Positions 1 to 6,526 are shown, counted from the stretch's first letter. The stretch is 6,992 nt of DNA from Calditerrivibrio sp. (GCA_020217115.1 JAIWOA010000137.1:1-6992); one strand, 5' to 3'. Notes: generated from the letters alone by a model not told the origin. Numbers and translations are program-made.

Positions 1-945
1 GTTGTAAAATTCTATCTCTTTAGATGTAAGGGTTTTATCAGAAAATCCACCTGTAAAAGCATGGAGGAGATTCCTTGTGTGATGTATAAACACTTCCATT
101 GCAAAATGATAATCGACACCCTTCCTCGAAAATTCATCGATGAGATAAAATATCTTTTCTGAATCATTTTTTACAATCGCTTCAAAGATATCATTTGCAA
201 TCTCTTGCTCAGACAAATCCAACATATCCTTCGCAGATTCAGAAGTTATATCCCCACCTGTAAATGCAGCAAGCTGATCGATGAGAGAGAGGGCATCCCT
301 CATACAACCATCAGAATTCCTTATTATCATATTCAGGGAATCTCGATCACACTTTATATCTTCTTTCTCCATTACAGATGCAAGATATTCACTCATATAA
401 CTATTTGAAATCTTTTTAAAGTCGTATTTTTGACATCTTGACAAAATAGTCATAGGTATTTTGTGGGCATCAGTAGTAGCCAGTATAAACACAACATAAT
501 CTGGTGGTTCTTCAAGGGTTTTTAGAAGAGCATTAAAAGCTTCATCCGTTAACATATGAACTTCATCTATTATATAAACTTTATAACGATTATTTACAGG
601 TAGAATTCTAACATTTTCCCTTATTTCTCTAGCCTCTTCCACTTTCCTATTGGATGCACCATCAATCTCAATAACATCAACAGATGTTCCATTATTTATC
701 TCAAGACAATTGGAACATTTATTACATGGATTAACGCCAACAGGTTTTAAACAATTGATAGCCTTAGCAAAAACCCTTGCAGCAGTAGTCTTCCCAATCC
801 CCCTTGGACCGGTAAAAAGATATGCATGGGATATTCTCCCCATTTCGATTGCATTCTTCAACGTTTTCACCACAAAGTCCTGACCCACAATTTCATCAAA
901 GGTCATTGGTCTGTATTTTCTTGCTAAAGCCTTATATCTTTCCAT
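1..945 (-). CDS. dnaX: DNA polymerase III subunit gamma/tau, N-terminal part (cut by window edge)
   Basis: This is the ATPase subunit of the clamp-loader complex, which loads the sliding clamp at the replication fork in the cytoplasm. The 315 visible codons, translated from the reverse strand, show an AAA+ clamp-loader module: Walker A GPRGIGKT at residues 46-53, a zinc-binding set C65-x8-C74-x2-C77-x2-C80, Walker B IIDEVH at 125-130, a sensor-1/SRC region ending at S169-R170-C171, and sensor-2 GCMRDALSLIDQ near 213-224, where families usually have GSMRDA. The start is the ATG at 945-943. An in-frame TAA lies two codons upstream, so no longer start is possible. No clear Shine-Dalgarno precedes it. 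The collar domain is only begun, and the tau-specific C-terminus and any programmed frameshift site lie outside the window. It is transcribed divergently from the exported-protein unit at 1245. Identification is secure; only completeness is limited. Confidence 0.97.
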   Translation of the reverse strand, partial: MERYKALARKYRPMTFDEIVGQDFVVKTLKNAIEMGRISHAYLFTGPRGIGKTTAARVFAKAINCLKPVGVNPCNKCSNCLEINNGTSVDVIEIDGASNRKVEEAREIRENVRILPVNNRYKVYIIDEVHMLTDEAFNALLKTLEEPPDYVVFILATTDAHKIPMTILSRCQKYDFKKISNSYMSEYLASVMEKEDIKCDRDSLNMIIRNSDGCMRDALSLIDQLAAFTGGDITSESAKDMLDLSEQEIANDIFEAIVKNDSEKIFYLIDEFSRKGVDYHFAMEVFIHHTRNLLHAFTGGFSDKTLTSKEIEFYN

Positions 946-991
946 AAATTAATAAATAATATTTTTTATGATTTAATTCAAGGATAATTTC

Positions 992-1020
992 AATATGAGG
1001 TAATAATCTTATTTTGACAA
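992..1020 (-). promoter_or_regulatory. Weak sigma-70-like promoter candidate for dnaX
   Basis: On the minus strand, TTGTCA (1020-1015, 5/6 to the -35 consensus) is followed after 17 bases by CATATT (997-992, 4/6 to the -10 consensus). It would start a leader of about 40 bases before the dnaX ATG. In such AT-rich DNA hexamers of this quality arise by chance, so this is only a candidate. Confidence 0.3.
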
Positions 1021-1120
1021 TATGATACAAGAAACCATATTGATTATTATATATATTTTTTTCTGCTCTTAATAGATTAATATCGATTCTGGGTATACTT
1101 TCCAGTACATGATTCTCAAT

Positions 1121-1139
1121 TTGTGAAAAATTTGCACAA
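1121..1139. promoter_or_regulatory. Inverted repeat, possible upstream activator site
   Basis: TTGTG (1121-1125) and CACAA (1135-1139) form a perfect 5+5 inverted repeat around a 9-base AT-rich spacer. Its centre is about 94 bases upstream of the predicted sigma-54 transcription start near 1224, within the usual distance range for enhancer-binding proteins. A second, weaker dyad, CTGG-N9-CCAG (1089-1105), is centred about 31 bases further upstream. The first also resembles a CRP/FNR-type half-site pair with altered spacing. Position and symmetry are seen; function is inferred. Confidence 0.35.
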
Positions 1140-1197
1140 CAATATTTTTTAAAGATATAACATATTTATAAATAATCATAATTTATCTGAGACTATT

Positions 1198-1213
1198 TGG
1201 CACAATTTATGCT
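1198..1213 (+). promoter_or_regulatory. Sigma-54 (RpoN) type -24/-12 promoter
   Basis: TGGCACAATTTATGCT matches the sigma-54 consensus TGGCAC-N5-TTGCW. The -24 element TGGCAC is complete, the -12 element is ATGCT with one mismatch, and the GG (1199-1200) to GC (1211-1212) spacing is exact. Counting from C1212 as -12 places the transcription start near A1224. This gives a leader of about 21 bases that contains the ribosome binding site of the exported-protein gene. No good sigma-70 promoter was found at a suitable position for this gene. Expression would then need RpoN and an ATP-driven enhancer-binding activator, neither of which is in this window. Confidence 0.7.
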
Positions 1214-1234
1214 TTTTATTACTAATAAAAAAAA

Positions 1235-1240
1235 GGAGGT
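1235..1240 (+). promoter_or_regulatory. Strong ribosome binding site that decides the start at 1245
   Basis: GGAGGT follows a run of eight A residues and sits four bases before the ATG at 1245. It selects that ATG over the in-frame upstream ATG at 1197, which would add 16 residues in front of a signal peptide, overlap the -24 promoter element and lie upstream of the predicted transcription start. Confidence 0.85.
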
Positions 1241-1244
1241 TCAT

Positions 1245-1589
1245 ATGAAAAAAGTTTTTGTAGCAACAGCATTAATCACAGCCTTGATGGCAAGTGCAGC
1301 ATTAGCCTGGGGGCCATACTGGCAAGGAAAAGGTTATGGGAAAGTCAAAACCTATGGTGGATTTTACAACAGCAACGTAACTCAGCCAGTAACAGATGAA
1401 CAAGCTCAAAAAGCTGTAGAGAGCTTTTTAGCAACAAATTTAAAAGGTTTTGAAGTAAAAGAATCTCAGAAAGTTCAGGCTCCAAGGGGAACAGTTTACT
1501 TCTACAAAGTAAGTGATGGAAAAACAAACTATGAAATCCATGTCAATCCATGGGGTTATGTTGCTGGACCTTTCCCACTGTTTCAATAA
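1245..1589 (+). CDS. Exported small protein with PepSY-like domain
   Basis: A 114-residue protein of unknown specific function. Residues 1-21 form a classic Sec signal peptide: MKK, then a hydrophobic alanine/leucine-rich core, then an A-L-A cleavage site before W22. The mature product of about 93 residues should be periplasmic or secreted. It starts with a Gly/Tyr/Trp-rich stretch (22-43). The remainder resembles one PepSY-type unit: an amphipathic helix beginning VTDEQAQKAVESFL (49-62), then predicted strands near 68-75, 82-90 and 94-101, ending in a GPFPLFQ tail. PepSY-like domains are often periplasmic sensory or inhibitory modules, but here the assignment rests on pattern only. There are no cysteines and a single histidine (H99), so a haem or metal-binding role is not indicated. 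The gene has a near-consensus sigma-54 promoter and an excellent ribosome binding site. It is followed by a hairpin and a small membrane-protein gene on the same strand. Confidence 0.85.
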   Translation: MKKVFVATALITALMASAALAWGPYWQGKGYGKVKTYGGFYNSNVTQPVTDEQAQKAVESFLATNLKGFEVKESQKVQAPRGTVYFYKVSDGKTNYEIHVNPWGYVAGPFPLFQ

Positions 1590-1596
1590 GGTTTAA

Positions 1597-1621
1597 AAAG
1601 AGGGGGTTAATTCCCCCCTTT
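1597..1621 (+). terminator. G/C-rich hairpin, terminator or attenuator after the exported-protein gene
   Basis: GGGGG (1602-1606) pairs with CCCCC (1613-1617) across a TTAATT loop. The stem extends as AAAG against CTTT if A1601 is bulged. Only a short T run follows (TTTAATATTT), so termination is probably incomplete. It begins eight bases after the stop codon and ends before the ribosome binding site of the next gene. It could lower expression of the downstream membrane protein or stabilise the 3' end of the upstream message. Confidence 0.6.
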
Positions 1622-1648
1622 AATATTTAAATTAAGGAGAAGATCTCT

Positions 1649-1867
1649 ATGACTAAAAACTTTATATATTTTTCATTTTTTGCTGTAATACTCTTTGCTA
1701 TAATCTTTATAAGCTGCTTTCCATTAAGGGGTATCTATCATTTTCATTACTTTATGCCAGGATATTTTTACCTCTTCCCATTTTTAAAGTTTATATTTTT
1801 CTTCTTAATTTTCATGACAATTATTATACTGGTACTAAAATCTAATGATAGTAAAAAGAATTTATAG
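1649..1867 (+). CDS. Small two-helix membrane protein of unknown function
   Basis: A 72-residue, strongly hydrophobic protein that I do not recognise. Two transmembrane helices are predicted, roughly residues 5-23 and 42-63, joined by an aromatic-rich loop containing FPLRGIYHFHYF with two histidines (H31, H33). The tail KSNDSKKNL is polar and basic, so by the positive-inside rule both ends are likely cytoplasmic and the loop periplasmic. C23, in F-I-S-C, only weakly resembles a lipobox, and the second helix makes a lipoprotein less likely. Its reality is supported by AAGGAGA at 1634-1640, eight bases before the ATG, and by composition fitting a membrane protein. It lies 59 bases after the exported PepSY-like gene and could be read through from the same promoter. 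It converges on comEC, with 71 bases between the two stop codons. Confidence 0.7.
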   Translation: MTKNFIYFSFFAVILFAIIFISCFPLRGIYHFHYFMPGYFYLFPFLKFIFFFLIFMTIIILVLKSNDSKKNL

Positions 1868-1938
1868 AAAAGTTAAATCTTCTTTGTAAAAAAATATGAA
1901 AAGATAAAGGGGGGAGAGCAAAAAAATATATGTAAATT

Positions 1939-3615
1939 TTACCTGTCTATTTTAAAATGATAATATGGTTTATCACCATAGTTAACACTAATCGATCCTA
2001 TAACTGGCTCTTTTAGATAGTTAATGTATGTTATATTATCCAGAAATTCTAATTTGGAGAATTTTCTCCTGTCATTTAGAATTACAAAGGGGCAGCCATT
2101 ACTATTAAAACATACGTTGTTTGTAAATTCGTTAGAAAACCTTATCTTTATAATTTTGCTATTGTAGGGTAGATCTATATCACCATAATCAAACTCTCTC
2201 CTTCCAGAAACTTTTGAAACAAAAGGTAAAAAAATATATCGAAAATCTCTACTATTACCTTTGAAAAAAATTTCATGAACTCCATCAATATGAAGAAGAT
2301 ACCCCTGAGAATTTTTCATTTTGGGTAAAAAAAGACCATTCACTTTTTTTGCAGGTAAAAATAGTATAAAAAATGTTAAGAGAATAATATAAATTCTTCT
2401 ATAAAAATACCCCACTACAAGAATAGCAATACAGACCAATAAAATATAAAAATCGATAGAAACTGCCATGAAGGCAAAATCTGTAACCTTAGATAAAAAT
2501 TTCAAAAAGGAGATGGCAACCTGCTCAAAATATATCTCAAAGGGGATCACAAATGTTGTTGAAAAGATAGAAACCATACCAGTCAATATTATTGCAGAGA
2601 TGATAGGTGAATATAAAATTGTGTTCAACACAGAGGCAATGTTAAAAATCCCGAATTTATAAGCAATATAAGGCAATGTAAAAGCTGTAGCATAAATACC
2701 AACAAGAATAGAATTAATAAATTTGTTTTCTTTGAAGAAATCATCTGAGATGAGTGATATACCCAGTACAGCGAGAAACGACAAACAAAAAGATGGGGAA
2801 TAGATGATATCAGGGTCCACTATCATAAACGTTACAGCTACCCACAACACTAATTTTCTTAATACAACCTTCCTATCAAAAAGGTAGGTAAAGGCAAGTA
2901 TTGTTACAAATATAGCTGCTCTGATAACAGGTATTTTAAAACCTGCAATAGGAATGAATAAAACAACAGAAATCATCCCTATTAAAAATCTAATCTTAAA
3001 ATCGATTCTATACAAAAAGATAAAGATCATCATAAGTATAATCCCAACATGTTGACCTGATATTGCCAGAAGATGGTTCAATCCTGCAATTGTAAATAGT
3101 TCATTAACTTCATCAGATATATACCTTTTTTCCCCATAAAATACAGCCAATAACAAAGTTATCTTTTTGTTAGACAAAAAATATAAGTTTTCAACTTTTC
3201 TATCCCTTAATTCAATAAGGTAAGAATAGATAGGTACTCTCATTCTAAAAAATTCCTGTTCAACAATATACTGGATGAAATTTCCTCTATTTTCAGTTTT
3301 AAACCTCCCCACAATAACATCCCCAACATTGAGGTAATCACCCTTTAATGAACCGTTGACAGAATAGTAACTAAAGGAACCGTCATTGTTAAGATTTTTA
3401 TCCACTACAAAAGCAGAAAAGTTATTAAGAAGAATAAATAATATGAGAATTGATAAAAAAGTTTTTATCCTATACCCCCTATGAAAAAGAATAAATAGGG
3501 TTAGTAGAAAAGATGATTTTAAAAGAGAGTTTACAGGTATAATGGATACCAAAAGAGAAAAAATAAAAAGTAATTCAATCTTATGAACTGAAGAAACTAA
3601 ACCTATCTTTCCCAT
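1939..3615 (-). CDS. comEC: ComEC/Rec2-family DNA-uptake channel lacking a recognisable nuclease domain
   Basis: ComEC is the inner-membrane channel that passes single-stranded DNA into the cytoplasm during natural transformation. This 558-residue protein has N-terminal hydrophobic helices and a short predicted beta-rich, OB-like region (about 75-125). The multi-helix Competence domain follows (about 150-420). Its hallmarks are YGEKRYIS near 160-167, AGLNHLLAISGQHVG near 177-191, PVIRAA near 229-234 and SPSFCLSFLAVLGI near 273-286. Many family members are longer and end in a metallo-beta-lactamase domain. Here the soluble tail (about 422-558) shows no HxHxDH or DVGQGD-like motif. The ATG at 3615-3613 begins just after the cyclase TAA (3622-3620). 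An adjacent TTG at 3618 is the alternative start. There is no strong ribosome binding site, so translational coupling to the upstream gene is likely. It is the last gene of the glgA operon. The family call is firm; competence in this organism is not shown. Confidence 0.9.
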   Translation of the reverse strand: MGKIGLVSSVHKIELLFIFSLLVSIIPVNSLLKSSFLLTLFILFHRGYRIKTFLSILILFILLNNFSAFVVDKNLNNDGSFSYYSVNGSLKGDYLNVGDVIVGRFKTENRGNFIQYIVEQEFFRMRVPIYSYLIELRDRKVENLYFLSNKKITLLLAVFYGEKRYISDEVNELFTIAGLNHLLAISGQHVGIILMMIFIFLYRIDFKIRFLIGMISVVLFIPIAGFKIPVIRAAIFVTILAFTYLFDRKVVLRKLVLWVAVTFMIVDPDIIYSPSFCLSFLAVLGISLISDDFFKENKFINSILVGIYATAFTLPYIAYKFGIFNIASVLNTILYSPIISAIILTGMVSIFSTTFVIPFEIYFEQVAISFLKFLSKVTDFAFMAVSIDFYILLVCIAILVVGYFYRRIYIILLTFFILFLPAKKVNGLFLPKMKNSQGYLLHIDGVHEIFFKGNSRDFRYIFLPFVSKVSGRREFDYGDIDLPYNSKIIKIRFSNEFTNNVCFNSNGCPFVILNDRRKFSKLEFLDNITYINYLKEPVIGSISVNYGDKPYYHFKIDR

Positions 3616-3619
3616 CAAA

Positions 3620-5014
3620 TTAAGGTTTTTGACTTTTTATCCTCCTTTTATCTTCGTACATCATTTCGTCGGCAAGTACAATATTTTTTTGAATATCTTC
3701 CTTTGAATGTGCAGTAGCACCCCCCAATGCAAAGGATACCTTGATTTTTAAGGCTGAGTTTATCTCATTCTCAACATTTCTTATCCTTTCTATTAGTAGT
3801 TTCATAAGGCTTTCGTCGGTTTTTGGCAAAATAATAGCAAACTCATCACCACCAATCCTTGCCACACAATCCTCTTTTCTAAAAACCTTCATCAAAACCT
3901 TGGAAGCATTCACTATAAGCTCATCCCCTTCCTTATGACCCAAATTATCGTTGATCTGCTTAAGTCCATTAAGATCTGCCATAACAATACTAACAGGAAA
4001 ACTTCTACCGTTCATTACCCTTTCTATTTCTGCATCAAAATAAGCTCTATTATAAAGCCCTGTCAGAGGATCATGGGTGCTTGCATATGTCAATTTTTCC
4101 TCAGTATATTTTTGTATAAGGGCATTGCCCAGTATACTTGCAAATATTCTTAAAATATCAACTTCAGATACCGTCAAAAATCTATCACTCCTGTTTTCTT
4201 GAAAACCTATAAATCCGATATATTTCCCCTTTATCATCATAGGGAAAACTACCGCATATTTTGCATTGTTTTTCTCGAAAAATTTTCTCACACCTTCACT
4301 ACAATTTGAATATTTATTGTACATAAGGATATTATTCTCTATCAAAGATTCTTTAAACCCATGGTATTGATCATAGTTAAATTCTTCATCAAAGTTAACA
4401 TCTTCTATAGATTTGCACTTCCACTTGTAAGCAAGATGGCAATATTCAGAGTCGTAATAATCTTCATAGACATATATAAAGCTCATTTTCGTTTGCTCAC
4501 CAATGATAGACAAAACCTTTTCTACAGCTTCATTAAAATCTTTAGGATTAAACAGAGACTTAAATACTTCATTGATGAGATACTGCTCCATAAGATTATG
4601 CCTGAGCAGCTTCTCTTTTTTCCTCTCCCTTGTTATATTTCTACCGATAATTACCGCACCAGAAATTTGGTCCAACCCCTTTCTCAGTGGAAAAATTCTA
4701 AAAAGTATGGTAAGTCTACCATCAGAAGGTGTTTTAACTGAAAAAATTCTTTTCAACGAATCACCTGCAAAGACCTTTTTCCATATCTTATTCCATTTCA
4801 AACCATCGATACCTTTAAATAAATCTGTCAAAAGAATACCTAACTTTACATCTATACCGTAAACATTTTTCATGAAATCTTTAAAAGCACTATTGAAAAA
4901 TATTATCCTGCAATCCCTGTCTATTGCCCAGATACCATCAAGGGAACTTTCAAGTACTGACAATAGATCTGAGCAGTCATCACAGCTTACATCGGGATTC
5001 AAGAATTCTGTCAT
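3620..5014 (-). CDS. PAS-GAF-GGDEF diguanylate cyclase
   Basis: A 464-residue predicted cytoplasmic enzyme that makes cyclic di-GMP from two GTP. A PAS domain spans about residues 14-128 (DGIWAIDRDCRIIFFNSAF), a GAF-like domain about 145-300, and a GGDEF domain about 306-460. The active site looks intact: DPLTGLYNR at 315-323, metal-ligand D347 in ADLNGLK, N355-D356, and GGDEF at 388-392. An inhibitory-site R379-x-x-D382 sits exactly five residues before GGDEF, so product feedback inhibition is expected. No transmembrane segment or EAL/HD-GYP domain is present, so input should be a soluble or redox/ligand signal through PAS and GAF; the ligand is unknown. C11-x2-C14 precedes the PAS domain. 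The start ATG (5014-5012) overlaps the glgA TGA (5013-5011) as ATGA, with an AGGGAAG ribosome binding site inside the glgA tail. It is followed by comEC after a few bases. Confidence 0.93.
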   Translation of the reverse strand: MTEFLNPDVSCDDCSDLLSVLESSLDGIWAIDRDCRIIFFNSAFKDFMKNVYGIDVKLGILLTDLFKGIDGLKWNKIWKKVFAGDSLKRIFSVKTPSDGRLTILFRIFPLRKGLDQISGAVIIGRNITRERKKEKLLRHNLMEQYLINEVFKSLFNPKDFNEAVEKVLSIIGEQTKMSFIYVYEDYYDSEYCHLAYKWKCKSIEDVNFDEEFNYDQYHGFKESLIENNILMYNKYSNCSEGVRKFFEKNNAKYAVVFPMMIKGKYIGFIGFQENRSDRFLTVSEVDILRIFASILGNALIQKYTEEKLTYASTHDPLTGLYNRAYFDAEIERVMNGRSFPVSIVMADLNGLKQINDNLGHKEGDELIVNASKVLMKVFRKEDCVARIGGDEFAIILPKTDESLMKLLIERIRNVENEINSALKIKVSFALGGATAHSKEDIQKNIVLADEMMYEDKRRIKSQKP

Positions 5015-6477
5015 GAAAACTTCCCTTTAATACCCTTTGCCATTCTGTAAACATCTATATATTTCTTTGCTGCATCGTCCCATGTGAAATATTTTTCCAT
5101 TCCATTCCTTCTTAGTTTTTCTAAATTACTCTTTAAATTATAGTATGAGTATGTAGCCCAGCCAATTGTATTAAAGAGATTTTGGGCATTTAGTCCATAA
5201 AATTTAAAACCTGTGCCACTACCTGAAACTTCATCAAAATTATCAACTGTATCATTCAGACCACCCACAGCATGGACAATTGGGGGTGTACCATATTTAA
5301 GGCTATACATCTGATTCAGTCCACATGGTTCAAATCTGGATGGCATAACAAAAAAATCAGATCCAGCCTCAATAAGATGAGCCAGCTTGTTGTCATACCC
5401 TATAAAACATCCAAATTTATCAGGGTTATCGTAGGCTATTTTACCAAAGAAAAAGTGAGCCCATGGTTCACCATTGCCAAGCAAAACAAATTGTATATCA
5501 AGAGACAAAATCTTATAAATAGCCTCAGCAAGTATATCTATCCCCTTTTGATGAACTAATCGGCTTATTACTCCAAAAATAGGGACATCTCTCTCCGGTA
5601 ACCCAAATCTTCTCTGCAACTCCAGTTTACAGACATTTTTACCAGAAAGATCGTTTATACTATAATTTTTTGGAATAAATTTATCAGTCTCTGGATCCCA
5701 TTCATCATAGTCAACACCATTAAGTATACCAAAAAGGTTACTACTTCTATCCCTTACTACCCCCTCAAGACCATATGCAAATTCAGGGGTTTGTATCTCC
5801 CTTGCATACCCTTCACTGACAGTAGTAATCATATCGGAGAGATAGATACCACCTTTTAAAAAATTAACCTTACCATTAAACTCATAGTCAAAATAGTACT
5901 CCCAGCTGCCTAAGACATCCATACATCCACTATAAAAAACCCCCTGATACTGCATGTTATGTATAGTTAAAACAACTTTAGTATCTGAAAAATGCTCATC
6001 ATGTTTGTAGTAAGTCTTTAGCATATGTGGAATCATCGATGTATGCCAATCATTTATATGGATTATATCTGGCCTAAAATTTAGTCTTTTTGAAAGCTGC
6101 AGAGAAGCTTTAGAGAGAAATATAAATCTGTTGTCATTATCTATATAACCAGTTCCATCTTCATAGTTGTATAGATCTTTTCTGCCAAAGAAATTTTCAT
6201 AATCTATAAAAAATATCTCTACATCTGAATTTGGAAGGGTTGTCCTGTAAACTCCACACCATAACTCACCAATAATCCCCATAGGTACCCCAAGAGGATC
6301 TGGCAGTTTATCCAGAAAATTTTTATCTATGGAATAATATCTGGGGATAACCACTTTAACATTATATCCCATCTTCTTGAGATATTTTGGTAAAACTCCT
6401 ACAACATCCCCAAGACCACCAGTCTTTGCAAAAGGGGTACATTCACTTGCAACAAAAAGTACATTAAGATTCTCCAT
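5011..6477 (-). CDS. glgA: Glycogen synthase (ADP-glucose type, GT5)
   Basis: This enzyme transfers glucose from ADP-glucose to the non-reducing end of an alpha-1,4-glucan in the cytoplasm, building glycogen. The 488-residue length is normal for bacterial GlgA. Family motifs are in order: ECTPFAKTGGLGDVVG (12-27) with nucleotide-sugar-binding K18, HINDWHT (140-146), SRLVHQKG (305-312) with conserved R306 and K311, and PSRFEPCGLNQ (379-389) with E383 at the catalytic-glutamate position of GT-B retaining enzymes, followed by YGTPPIVHAVGGLNDTV (395-411). The N-terminal glucan-synthase domain and C-terminal GT1-type domain are both complete. The ATG at 6477-6475 has an AAGGTGAT ribosome binding site at good spacing. 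It is first in an operon with a diguanylate cyclase (ATGA overlap) and comEC. No glgB, glgC or glgP is nearby, so glycogen genes are dispersed. Confidence 0.97.
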   Translation of the reverse strand: MENLNVLFVASECTPFAKTGGLGDVVGVLPKYLKKMGYNVKVVIPRYYSIDKNFLDKLPDPLGVPMGIIGELWCGVYRTTLPNSDVEIFFIDYENFFGRKDLYNYEDGTGYIDNDNRFIFLSKASLQLSKRLNFRPDIIHINDWHTSMIPHMLKTYYKHDEHFSDTKVVLTIHNMQYQGVFYSGCMDVLGSWEYYFDYEFNGKVNFLKGGIYLSDMITTVSEGYAREIQTPEFAYGLEGVVRDRSSNLFGILNGVDYDEWDPETDKFIPKNYSINDLSGKNVCKLELQRRFGLPERDVPIFGVISRLVHQKGIDILAEAIYKILSLDIQFVLLGNGEPWAHFFFGKIAYDNPDKFGCFIGYDNKLAHLIEAGSDFFVMPSRFEPCGLNQMYSLKYGTPPIVHAVGGLNDTVDNFDEVSGSGTGFKFYGLNAQNLFNTIGWATYSYYNLKSNLEKLRRNGMEKYFTWDDAAKKYIDVYRMAKGIKGKFS

Positions 6478-6510
6478 AAAATATCACCTTAGAAAAATTT
6501 ACTAACATGT

Positions 6511-6524
6511 ATCTATTTATAGAT
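6511..6524. promoter_or_regulatory. Palindrome at the glgA transcription start, possible operator
   Basis: ATCTATTTATAGAT is a perfect 6+6 inverted repeat with a two-base centre. It starts three bases downstream of the glgA -10 box and covers the predicted transcription start near 6520, a position where a bound repressor would block initiation. The two-base centre makes an RNA hairpin unlikely, so a DNA-binding site is the better reading. AT-rich palindromes of this size can occur by chance. Confidence 0.4.
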
Positions 6525-6526
6525 TA

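Larger units (their letters stand above)
946..1244. other. Divergent intergenic regulatory region
   Basis: About 300 bases of very AT-rich DNA lie between dnaX (leftward) and the exported-protein gene (rightward). No convincing small ORF or RNA gene was seen. The supportable contents are a weak promoter facing dnaX, two short dyads at 1089-1105 and 1121-1139, a sigma-54-type promoter at 1198-1213, and a strong ribosome binding site at 1235-1240. Its size is larger than simple promoters need, which fits a region that also holds activator sites. Confidence 0.6.

Noticed and set aside
205..883. Plus-strand open frames (205-408, 650-883) opposite dnaX
   Set aside because: Antisense shadows of a clearly conserved clamp-loader gene.
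1014..1043. Plus-strand TTGACA at 1014-1019 as a sigma-70 promoter for the exported-protein gene
   Set aside because: No acceptable -10 box at 16-18 bases (ATATTG/TATTGA), and the start would lie about 190 bases from the gene; the -24/-12 site is far better placed.
1197..1244. A 16-residue N-terminal extension of the exported protein starting at the ATG at 1197
   Set aside because: It would bury the signal peptide, overlaps the -24 element of the promoter, starts before the predicted transcript and has no ribosome binding site; the ATG at 1245 has an ideal one.
1345..1527. Minus-strand open frame of 60 codons inside the exported-protein gene
   Set aside because: Antisense shadow of a gene with a signal peptide and strong start signals; leucine-rich low-complexity translation and no start signals of its own.
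1713..1720. Lipobox around C23 of the 72-aa membrane protein
   Set aside because: F-I-S-C has phenylalanine at -3, and a second transmembrane helix follows, so a lipoprotein is unlikely.
1926..1942. GTAA-N3-TTAC hairpin followed by a T run on the minus strand as a comEC terminator
   Set aside because: Only four A/T-rich pairs, and it overlaps the comEC stop codon; too weak to call, although the following T run (ATATATTTTTTT) is suggestive.
4361..4862. Overlapping plus-strand open frames of 126 and 119 codons opposite the diguanylate cyclase gene
   Set aside because: Both lie antisense to well-supported PAS and GAF coding sequence, overlap each other in different frames and show no family features.
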